Below, one piece after another: positions 33,643 to 40,917 of a DNA stretch of 64,000 nucleotides (its first letter is position 1; each line of letters opens with the position of its first letter). Position numbers and translations under genes: made by a program. The DNA lies in assembly GCF_017876755.1 (NCBI RefSeq), contig NZ_JAGIOO010000001.1:4387786-4451785 (forward strand), written 5' to 3'. This DNA is from Crossiella equi. GTDB taxonomy: Bacteria > Actinomycetota > Actinomycetes > Mycobacteriales > Pseudonocardiaceae. The notes under the pieces are model-generated. The model ran no database searches. It saw only the letters and a program-made list of their open reading frames with translations, and was not told where the DNA came from.

Positions 33643-35255
33643 TCCTGCGGGTGCCGTGGCAGCTTCAGGTCACGCAGCTCCTCGTACTTGGTCACGCACT
33701 TGCCGTCCGGCACCCACGGCGAGCACTGGCCGTCCGGCGTGCGGCTGACCTGGGACACCCAGGCCAGGAAGCCGACCGAGTCGTCGTTGCGCGGCATGTG
33801 CCGGTCCGCGATGGCCGAACCGGCCGAGCCGAGCAGCAGCAGCATCGCCGCGAGCAGGCCGATCCGGGCGGGCAGCGCGAGCTTCGGGCGCGGCACGCCG
33901 AAGCGCTCGACGGCCAGGTGCACGGCGAGGCCGGTGAGCAGGAGCAGGCAGTAGAGGATCTCGTGCACCGTGCGCGGGTAGAGCTGCACCGCGTTCTCGG
34001 CGTACATGCGGCTGGCGAACCAGAACCGCAGCAGCCAGGTGCCTGCCAGACAGGCCACCACCGTGATCACCGCGGTGCGCCGCAGCCCGAGCCAGAGCGC
34101 GGCGGCCAGGCCGACCACCAGCACGACGGTGAACAGACCGACCCCACCGAGCTCGCCGATGGGCGGCCACACGCCGACCGGGCCGGGCAGGTCGCCCCGG
34201 TAGACCGCGAAGTAGGCCGGGTCGAGGAAGGTGTCGAAGAAGAAGTACTGGTCCTTGGTACCGCCCGAGGCCTGCAGCAGGCCGAGCAGGTGCCGCATGC
34301 CCACCAGCGCGAACACCGCGGTGGTGACGCCGACCAGGACCAGGCCCCGGCCCGGCGCGGCCCGCCACGGGAACAGCAGCAGCAGGGCGAGCACCGCGCC
34401 CGGCGCGGACCAGACGTACCAGCCGGAGTAGAGCAGGAACAGCACGCCGAACGTGGCGCCGAAGCCCGCCCCGAGCAGCACCAGCCGCCCCCAGCCCGCG
34501 CCCGCGGCCCGCCGCACGACCCGCAGGAACAGGATGAGCACCGGGACGAACACGACCAGGGTCAGGTTGGCGTAGGGCTTGTACGGGTCGATCAGGGGCA
34601 GCGAGGACACCACACCGATGCCCAGCGCCCAGCCGGGCCGGAGCACCAGCCGCCAGGACAGGTAGGCCAGCGGCGCGAACAGGGCGACCCCGACGACCTG
34701 CACGTCCTGCAACGCGAACCCGGCGTTGACCCCGGTGAGCTTCGTCCAGCCCGCCAGCGCCCACACCGACAGCGGCGGGTAGTTGGCGGGCATCGCCTCA
34801 CCGCGCAGCAGGCTTTCCGCCCAGCGGATGAGCACACCGGAATCGCCGTAGTGGGAGTTCAGCGCCCAGGGCGTACCCCGCAGCGCGACCAGCACTCCCC
34901 CGCCGACCAGTCCGCCCGCCAGCCCGGACACCGCGGCCGCGGACAGCCGTCCGGCCAGCTCCGAACCCCTCCGGAACCGCGCGACCAGCAGCACCAGCGC
35001 GATGACCAGCACCCCGAGCAGCACAAACCGGAACTGGAGCCCGGCCAGCCCGCTGACCTGGCCCAGCCGGTCCAGCGGGTTCACCTCGACCGTGCCGCTC
35101 CAGGCCAGGAAAACGGTCAGCGCGACAAGCGCGACCACGATTTCCAACATCGGCGCCAACCACCGGGGCATTGATCCATTACGTTCTGTAACGGATCGGT
35201 TTTCTGGCGTGACGATTTCCGTGTCGAGCGTGCGCTCGACCACATCCGTGAACAC
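33624..35255 (-). CDS. AftA-like galactan arabinofuranosyltransferase (GT-C membrane enzyme)
   Basis: A 543-residue membrane protein with about a dozen hydrophobic helices. It resembles AftA (GT85), which adds the first arabinofuranose from decaprenyl-phosphoarabinose to cell-wall galactan. The signs are an acidic loop after the early helices (HYGDSGVLIRWAESLL), NYPPLSVW, then LIDPYKPYANLTLVVF, and a C-terminal outer segment with paired Cys (DGQCSPWVPDGKCV). It is shorter than typical mycobacterial AftA. I favour the GTG at 35255, which has GGGGGAAA just upstream. An ATG at 35171 or GTG at 35282 is possible. Other GT-C roles cannot be excluded. Confidence 0.65.
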   Translation of the reverse strand: MFTDVVERTLDTEIVTPENRSVTERNGSMPRWLAPMLEIVVALVALTVFLAWSGTVEVNPLDRLGQVSGLAGLQFRFVLLGVLVIALVLLVARFRRGSELAGRLSAAAVSGLAGGLVGGGVLVALRGTPWALNSHYGDSGVLIRWAESLLRGEAMPANYPPLSVWALAGWTKLTGVNAGFALQDVQVVGVALFAPLAYLSWRLVLRPGWALGIGVVSSLPLIDPYKPYANLTLVVFVPVLILFLRVVRRAAGAGWGRLVLLGAGFGATFGVLFLLYSGWYVWSAPGAVLALLLLFPWRAAPGRGLVLVGVTTAVFALVGMRHLLGLLQASGGTKDQYFFFDTFLDPAYFAVYRGDLPGPVGVWPPIGELGGVGLFTVVLVVGLAAALWLGLRRTAVITVVACLAGTWLLRFWFASRMYAENAVQLYPRTVHEILYCLLLLTGLAVHLAVERFGVPRPKLALPARIGLLAAMLLLLGSAGSAIADRHMPRNDDSVGFLAWVSQVSRTPDGQCSPWVPDGKCVTKYEELRDLKLPRHPQDHSGSR

Positions 35256-35365
35256 AGCTTTCCCCCAAAAACTCACTGCCACGGTACCGGATGGAACCCA
35301 TTTCCAACCAGCCCGGAATCATGACGAAGGAGTTCATGGAAAGGTTGCCTTGAATACTCGAATCG

Positions 35366-37816
35366 TTACAAGTCGAGGATGTCGTTGCCCAGTTCGGTGT
35401 AACCCCACGGCCCCTGGCCGGGCGAACCCTGCCAGCCGTGCCGGATCCGCCCGTTGTCCGCGCGCACGAAGAACACCGTGCGGCCGGCTTGGTCCAGGTG
35501 CACCCCGGGATCGCCGGTGAGCCCGCCGGAGAGGTCCGCCGCGTCCCACGGGCCGAGCCCGGGCCGGGTCTGCCAGCCGTGCAGCAGCGCCCCGCTGTCC
35601 TTGCGCACGAAGTAGGTCAGGCGGCCCGCGACGTCCAGCACCACCGCCGGGTCGCCCGCCACCGCCGAGCCGAGCCGGGTGTACTCCCACGGCCCCTGGC
35701 CGGGCCTGCTCTGCCAGCCGTGCAGCAGCACGCCGTCGACCCGGCGGGCCAGGAAGCACAGCCTCCCCCCGGTGTCCACGGCGATGCCCGGGTCGCCCGC
35801 GACCTCCTCGCCCAGCTCGGCGAACTCCCAGGCGCCGCCCACCAGCGGCGTGGTGCGCCAGCCGTGCAGCAGCCTGCCGCTGCTGCGCCGGGCCAGGAAC
35901 ACCAGCCTGCCCCGCGCGTCCACGGTCAGCGCGGCGTCCCCGGCGACCGGCTCGTTGCCCACCTCGGTCAGCTCGAACGGCTCGCCCGCGCCCGGTACGC
36001 GTTCCCGGCCGAAGACCAGGGATCCGTTGCTGCGCCTGGCCAGGAAGCACAGCCGGCCGGCCGCGTCGAGGGTCGCGCCCGGTGAGCCCGCCAGGCCCGC
36101 GCCGGTCTCGCCGTACTCCCAGGGCCCGGTGCCGGGGCTGGCCTGCACACCGTGCTCCAGCGTGCCGCCGCGCGTGCGCGCCAGGTAGTGCAGCCGCCCG
36201 TTGATGTCGCGCACGGCAACCGGGTTGCCCACCACCCCACCGCCGCGCACCCCGCCGACGGTGTCGCGCCGCCACGGCCCGCTGCCCGGGATGTACTGCC
36301 ACTGGTGCTCGACCCGACCGTCCACACGGGTGGCGAAGAAGGTCATCTTCTCGTAGGCGTCCCGGGCCGTGCCCGGTCCGGGACCGGTGGGCAGCACGGG
36401 CACCTGCCGGTAGCCGGGCGCGCGGCCCAAGCCGTAGACGCGGGGGCGCAGATCCGTCCACCTGGCAACGGGTTTGGCCGAGCCCCAGGCCAGCTGGCCG
36501 ACCGCGCGGTAGGTCTCGAACAGCGCGGCCGCGGTGGCCTCGTTGCTCTCGTGCAGCTCCACCGGCGGGTCGTTGAACTGCGAGATCCGGATGCCGAGCA
36601 GCTTCGGGTGGTCGTCGGGCAGGTCCTCCGCGCCCTGGAAGTCGCCCACGCGCAGGGTCTCGTAGATGCGCCGCGCGTCGGACTTGGGCCGCTGCGTGCC
36701 GTCCGGGTTGCGGCCGCCCACGTGGTAGAGGAAGTCGTCGTGGCAGTTGACCAGCCCGTGCCCGCGCTGGACGAACTGGCTGACCGTCACCGAGCCGGGG
36801 TGCGTGGAGTTCCAGTGCTCCACCACGATCTCCGGGTCCAGCGTCACCACCTGCGGGAAGGTGCGCTGCATGTCGTTCCACACGCGCATTCGTTTGCCGT
36901 GCGCGCGTACGACCTCGTTGGCCTGCATGATGAAACCGGCGAAGGTGTCCCAGCCGTTGGCGCGCTCGCCGTAGCGGCGGCGGGCGTACGCGGCCAGCTG
37001 CGGGTAGTCGTCGATGGGGCCCCAGTGCGGGTACTCGTCCGCGCCGAGGTGCCACCAGCCGCCGGAGAACAGGCCGATGTGCGACTCGATCAGGCCCAGC
37101 GCCCAGGCCCGCGCCTCGTCGTTGCTGAGGTCCAGCGCGTTGGGCCTGCGGTTGCCGTTGGTCTCGCGCAGCTGGTACTGCGGGAACGCGGGCAGCACCT
37201 GGTCCATGTGCCCGGGCATGTTGAGCTGCGGCACGATCGTCACGTGGTAGCGCTGCCCGAGCTCGTCGAGGCGCACGAGCTCCTCGCGCGTGGTGCCCAC
37301 ACCGTCCACGTAGACCAGCAGCTCGTTGAACTTCTGGTAGGAGAGGTCGCGGATCTGGTTCTCCCACCAGGGCAGCCCGAAGTGCTTGGTGGCGTTGTTG
37401 ATGAGCATCGCGCGCATCGGGTGGCGCGGCCAGTCCCGCACCCGGCCACCGGACAGGGTGGCCGACTGGCGCAGCAGTTGCACGGCGGTGCGCCCGCCCC
37501 AGAACACCCCCGCCGGTTGCGGCGCGCTGATCCGCAGCACGGCACCGACGGCCAGCTCGTAGCCCTCCGCGCCGAGCGCGGCGTCCCCGCCGAGGGTGAG
37601 CAGCAGGTCGCCGGGCACCGCGTCCCGCGGTGGGCCCTCGTGCACCGGGATCTCGGCGGTGACCAGCGCGGCGGCCAGGTCGGCGGCGAGGGTGCGGGCA
37701 TCGGCGAGCAGTCGGCCGGAGTGCGCGCTGTCCACCAGGACGCGGCTGCCGGGCCGGAAGCTGAAGGAGTCCCCGCCAGGAACCCACTCCTGGACTGCGG
37801 GAAGTGTGACGACCAT
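35366..37816 (-). CDS. GH20 beta-N-acetylhexosaminidase with seven-repeat propeller domain
   Basis: An 816-residue protein. Residues 1-125 form the GH20b-type alpha/beta domain. Residues 130-440 form the catalytic barrel, with the Asp-Glu pair D260-E261 (HLGADEYPHW) that removes terminal GlcNAc or GalNAc by substrate-assisted catalysis. From about 475 there are seven repeats of about 47 residues, each like FLARRxxGxLLHGWQxxPGxGPWEYxxLG, which would make a seven-bladed propeller resembling PLL/tectonin-type lectins. No signal peptide is visible. The ATG at 37816 follows GGGGGGATGAC. That Shine-Dalgarno lies inside one arm of a long inverted repeat. The propeller probably binds glycan. Confidence 0.85.
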   Translation of the reverse strand: MVVTLPAVQEWVPGGDSFSFRPGSRVLVDSAHSGRLLADARTLAADLAAALVTAEIPVHEGPPRDAVPGDLLLTLGGDAALGAEGYELAVGAVLRISAPQPAGVFWGGRTAVQLLRQSATLSGGRVRDWPRHPMRAMLINNATKHFGLPWWENQIRDLSYQKFNELLVYVDGVGTTREELVRLDELGQRYHVTIVPQLNMPGHMDQVLPAFPQYQLRETNGNRRPNALDLSNDEARAWALGLIESHIGLFSGGWWHLGADEYPHWGPIDDYPQLAAYARRRYGERANGWDTFAGFIMQANEVVRAHGKRMRVWNDMQRTFPQVVTLDPEIVVEHWNSTHPGSVTVSQFVQRGHGLVNCHDDFLYHVGGRNPDGTQRPKSDARRIYETLRVGDFQGAEDLPDDHPKLLGIRISQFNDPPVELHESNEATAAALFETYRAVGQLAWGSAKPVARWTDLRPRVYGLGRAPGYRQVPVLPTGPGPGTARDAYEKMTFFATRVDGRVEHQWQYIPGSGPWRRDTVGGVRGGGVVGNPVAVRDINGRLHYLARTRGGTLEHGVQASPGTGPWEYGETGAGLAGSPGATLDAAGRLCFLARRSNGSLVFGRERVPGAGEPFELTEVGNEPVAGDAALTVDARGRLVFLARRSSGRLLHGWRTTPLVGGAWEFAELGEEVAGDPGIAVDTGGRLCFLARRVDGVLLHGWQSRPGQGPWEYTRLGSAVAGDPAVVLDVAGRLTYFVRKDSGALLHGWQTRPGLGPWDAADLSGGLTGDPGVHLDQAGRTVFFVRADNGRIRHGWQGSPGQGPWGYTELGNDILDL

Positions 37817-37819
37817 GTC

Positions 37820-37869
37820 ATCCCCCCAGGTCTTTCCTCCACGGTAGTGAGGGAGGGACCTGGGGGGAT
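37820..37869 (-). promoter_or_regulatory. Inverted repeat sequestering the GH20 ribosome-binding site
   Basis: Two perfect 13-base arms (ATCCCCCCAGGTC and GACCTGGGGGGAT) with a 24-base spacer lie just before the GH20 start. On the minus-strand RNA the downstream arm contains the GGGGGG Shine-Dalgarno. It could be a protein operator, a translation-blocking hairpin, or a terminator of the upstream gene. Confidence 0.6.
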
Positions 37870-37891
37870 CCGCCGTCAGAGCGAGATCGGA

Positions 37892-38917
37892 TCAGCTCTT
37901 GGAGCTCGGGGCCCAGAGGTTGATGCCGGACTCGACCGCGTACTTGTCGATCTCGGTGAGCTCCTCCGCGCTGAACTCCAGGTTCCGCGTGGCACCGAGG
38001 TTCTGCTCCAGCTGCTTGACCGAGCTGGCCCCGATCAGCGCGGAGGTGACCCGGGAGTCGCGCAGGGACCAGGAGATGGCCAGCTGTGCCAGGGTCTGCC
38101 CGCGCCGCTGCGCGATCTCGTTGAGCGCCCGGATGCGGCCGAGGTTCTCGTCGGTGAGCAGGTCCTGGGAGAGCGACCCGGGCCGGCTGGCGCGCGAGCC
38201 CTCCGGCACGCCGTTGAGGTACCGGTCGGTGAGCATGCCCTGGCCGAGCGGGGAGAACGCGATGCAGCCCGCGCCGACCTCCTCCAGCGCGTCCAGCAGG
38301 TCGGGCTCGATCCACCGGTTGAACATCGAGTACGAGGGCTGGTGGATGAGCAGCGGCACGCCCATCTCCCGCAGCAGCCCGGCCGCCAGCCGCGTCTTCT
38401 CCGCCGAGTACGAGGAGATGCCCGCGTACAGCGCGCGCCCGGAGTTCACCGCGGTGGCCAGCGCCCCCATGGTCTCCTCCAGCGGCGTCTCCGGGTCGAC
38501 GCGGTGGGAGTAGAAGATGTCCACGTACTCCAGGCCCATGCGCTCCAGGGACTGGTCGAGCGAGGCCAGCAGGTACTTGCGCGAACCCCAGTTGCCGTAC
38601 GGCCCGGGCCACATGTCGTACCCGGCCTTGGTGGAGATGACCAGCTCGTCCCGGTAGGGGTGCAGGTCGTCGGCGAGCATGCGCCCGAAGTTCTCCTCGG
38701 CGCTGCCGTAGGGCGGCCCGTAGTTGTTCGCCAGGTCGAAGTGCGTGACCCCGAGGTCGAAGGCCCGCCGCACGATGGCCCGCCCGTCCTCGTACGGCCG
38801 GTCGGCGCCGAAGTTCTGCCACAGCCCCAGTGACACCGCGGGCAGCTTCAGCCCGCTGCGCCCGGAACGCCGGTAGTCGATCTGCTCGTAACGCGCGGGG
38901 TCGGCGAGGTAGGACAC
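37892..38917 (-). CDS. Aldo/keto reductase (L-glyceraldehyde-3-phosphate reductase/YghZ-like)
   Basis: A 341-residue NADPH-dependent aldo/keto reductase. The active site is visible as D/Y (HFDLANNYGPPYGSAE), K (VISTKAGYDMWPGPYG) and H (DIFYSHRVDPETPL). The last, together with the WGSRKYLLASLDQSLERM segment, is typical of the AKR14/YghZ group, which detoxifies methylglyoxal and reduces L-glyceraldehyde-3-phosphate. I chose the GTG at 38917, which has AGAGGAG upstream. It precedes the GH20 gene in the same direction, but the large inverted repeat between them may separate transcription or translation. Confidence 0.88.
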   Translation of the reverse strand: MSYLADPARYEQIDYRRSGRSGLKLPAVSLGLWQNFGADRPYEDGRAIVRRAFDLGVTHFDLANNYGPPYGSAEENFGRMLADDLHPYRDELVISTKAGYDMWPGPYGNWGSRKYLLASLDQSLERMGLEYVDIFYSHRVDPETPLEETMGALATAVNSGRALYAGISSYSAEKTRLAAGLLREMGVPLLIHQPSYSMFNRWIEPDLLDALEEVGAGCIAFSPLGQGMLTDRYLNGVPEGSRASRPGSLSQDLLTDENLGRIRALNEIAQRRGQTLAQLAISWSLRDSRVTSALIGASSVKQLEQNLGATRNLEFSAEELTEIDKYAVESGINLWAPSSKS

Positions 38918-39125
38918 AGTGCTCCTCTGGGGGTTCGGTGAGAGCCACAACTTATACCGCCGAACAATTCCCCACAATTCCAGGGAATTTCATCCACGCG
39001 ACGGATGAGAGTTATCAGCCGAACAGCTGAAAGCAGACAGAGCCCACCCTGAGCTGCGGGTACGTCAGAGGAGTTCGATTTGCGAAAAAAGGGCGGCGCC
39101 AACGAACCTGGCCGGAACGAAGCAG

Positions 39126-39150
39126 TGGCCCGGAGCCGGGCTCCGGGCCA
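39126..39150 (-). terminator. Terminator hairpin downstream of tRNA-Thr
   Basis: TGGCCCGGAGC and its perfect complement around a CGG loop, eight bases past the tRNA 3' end on the minus strand. The rest of 38918-39125 shows no gene. Confidence 0.7.
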
Positions 39151-39158
39151 CCGAGGAG

Positions 39159-39231
39159 AGCCGGTGACGGGACTTGAACCCGTAACCCCTCGCTTACAAG
39201 GCGAGTGCTCTGCCAATTGAGCTACACCGGC
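39159..39231 (-). tRNA. tRNA-Thr (UGU)
   Basis: The minus strand folds into a 73-base cloverleaf. The 7-base acceptor GCCGGTG pairs with CACCGGC, with T as discriminator. The D-arm is GCTC..GAGC, and the anticodon stem CTCGC/GCGAG has loop CTTGTAA, giving anticodon TGT (threonine, ACA codons). The T-arm is CGGGTTCAAGTCCCG. CCA is not encoded. It reads a codon rare in GC-rich genes and stands alone with its own terminator. Confidence 0.95.
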
Positions 39232-39404
39232 AGGCTCTCCAGACCCGCGCTCGCGCGAGCCGGGGACATCCTAAGGCGTCCGGCGCGCGACGCCCAACAA
39301 CCGCCCAACTGCGCACTGTGACAGCGGTTACGCCGATGAGTGGGCCTCGGCGGATGTGGATAACCTCGGGTCGGATCCTTGTCGACTTGAGGAGGCGGAC
39401 CCGG

Positions 39405-40847
39405 GTGGGCGAAGCAATGGCAGCGACCGCGGACTTCATCGTGATCGCCAACCGGCTACCCGTGGACCTGGAGCGCCTCGACGACGGCACCGAGCGGTGG
39501 AAGCGCAGCCCCGGTGGGCTGGTGTCCTCGCTGGAGCCGTTCCTGCGCACCCGCAGCGGCGCCTGGGTCGGCTGGCCCGGCGTGCCGGATGCCCAGGTCG
39601 AGCCGTTCGAGGAGACCGGGGTGCAGCTGCACCCGGTCACGCTGAGCGCCGCCGAGGTGCGCGACTACTACGAGGGCTTCTCTAACGGAACCCTGTGGCC
39701 GCTCTACCACGACGTGGTGGCGCCGCCCGCCTACCACCGGAAGTGGTGGGACGCCTACGTCAAGGTCAACCAGCGTTTCGCCGACGCCACCGCGAAGATC
39801 GCGGCCGAGGGCGGCACGGTGTGGGTGCAGGACTACCAGCTGCAGCTGGTGCCCGCGATGCTCCGCGAGCAGCGGCCCGACCTGAAGATCGGGTTCTTCC
39901 TGCACATCCCTTTTCCTCCGGTCGAGTTGTTCATGCAGATGCCCTGGCGCGGGGAGATCATCCGGGGGCTGCTCGGGGCCGACCTGGTCGGGTTCCACCG
40001 ACCGGGTGGTGCCCAGAACTTCCTCTGGCTGGCCCGCAGGCTGCTCGGGCTGGAGCCGACCAGGGGCGCGGTCGGCGTGCGCACCCGGCCCGGTCTGGTT
40101 CCGGTGGGTGACCGGCTGGTGCGGGTCGGCGCGTTCCCGATCTCGATCGACTCGGCCGGGCTGGACACCCTCGCCCGGTCCAAGGAGGTCCAGGCGCGCG
40201 CGGCCGAGATCCGCCGTGAGCTGGGCAATCCCAAGAAGATCCTGCTCGGTGTGGACCGCCTCGACTACACCAAGGGCATCGACGTCCGGCTGCGCGCGCT
40301 GCACGAGCTGCTCGCCGAGGAGCGGATCAACTCACAGGACGTGACGATGATCCAGCTCGCCACCCCCAGCCGCGAGCGGGTCGAGCACTACCAGCAGATG
40401 CGCGAGGACATCGAGCGCGGTGTGGGCCGCATCAACGGCGAGTTCGCTCGAGTGGGTCACCCGGCCGTGCACTATTTGCACCAGTCGGTTGATCGGAAAG
40501 AACTTGCAGCCTTCTTCTGCGCCGCTGATGTGATGGTGGTGACGCCGGTTCGAGATGGTATGAACCTGGTCTGCAAGGAGTACGTGGCCTGCCGACACGA
40601 CCTCGGTGGAACACTTGTTCTGAGTGAGTTCGCCGGCGCAGCCGCTGAGCTCACGAGCGCTTTTCTCGTCAACCCGCACGATCTGGATGGCGTGAAGAAC
40701 GCTCTGCAGGCTGCCCTCACCGTCGATCCGGCCGAGGGCCGCCGTAGGATGCGCGCTTTGCGCCGCCAGGTACTCACCCATGACGTCGACCGCTGGGCTC
40801 GATCGTTCCTGGAAGCACTCGGCACGCAGAGCAGCGCAACAACATAG
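39405..40847 (+). CDS. otsA: Trehalose-6-phosphate synthase
   Basis: A 480-residue GT20 retaining glycosyltransferase that makes trehalose-6-phosphate from glucose-6-phosphate and UDP- or GDP-glucose. Signatures include [10 protein letters not shown] near the N-terminus, [53 protein letters not shown] (nucleotide-sugar site), [13 protein letters not shown] and [11 protein letters not shown] chose the GTG at 39405, nine bases after GGAGG. The ATG at 39417 is too far from that ribosome site. A trehalose-phosphatase fusion follows 70 bases downstream in the same direction, forming the OtsAB route. The product protects against drought and osmotic stress and feeds cell-wall glycolipids in this group. 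Confidence 0.95.
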   Translation: MGEAMAATADFIVIANRLPVDLERLDDGTERWKRSPGGLVSSLEPFLRTRSGAWVGWPGVPDAQVEPFEETGVQLHPVTLSAAEVRDYYEGFSNGTLWPLYHDVVAPPAYHRKWWDAYVKVNQRFADATAKIAAEGGTVWVQDYQLQLVPAMLREQRPDLKIGFFLHIPFPPVELFMQMPWRGEIIRGLLGADLVGFHRPGGAQNFLWLARRLLGLEPTRGAVGVRTRPGLVPVGDRLVRVGAFPISIDSAGLDTLARSKEVQARAAEIRRELGNPKKILLGVDRLDYTKGIDVRLRALHELLAEERINSQDVTMIQLATPSRERVEHYQQMREDIERGVGRINGEFARVGHPAVHYLHQSVDRKELAAFFCAADVMVVTPVRDGMNLVCKEYVACRHDLGGTLVLSEFAGAAAELTSAFLVNPHDLDGVKNALQAALTVDPAEGRRRMRALRRQVLTHDVDRWARSFLEALGTQSSATT

Positions 40848-40917
40848 GTGGCGCCCATCCCCCGGGGCGCGCCCACATAGTTCTCGACCGCCCCGAACGC
40901 CACGTAGGAGGAAGGCG

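Noticed and set aside
35400-36330. Regular 140-base periodicity that might suggest a CRISPR or DNA repeat array
   Set aside because: The period matches the 47-residue protein repeats of the propeller. Nucleotide identity between units is only partial and no spacers exist.
36152-38833. Plus-strand open frame of 893 codons across the GH20 and AKR genes
   Set aside because: It reads through two clear minus-strand genes and the intergenic inverted repeat, has no domain motif, and shows the composition of an antisense shadow.
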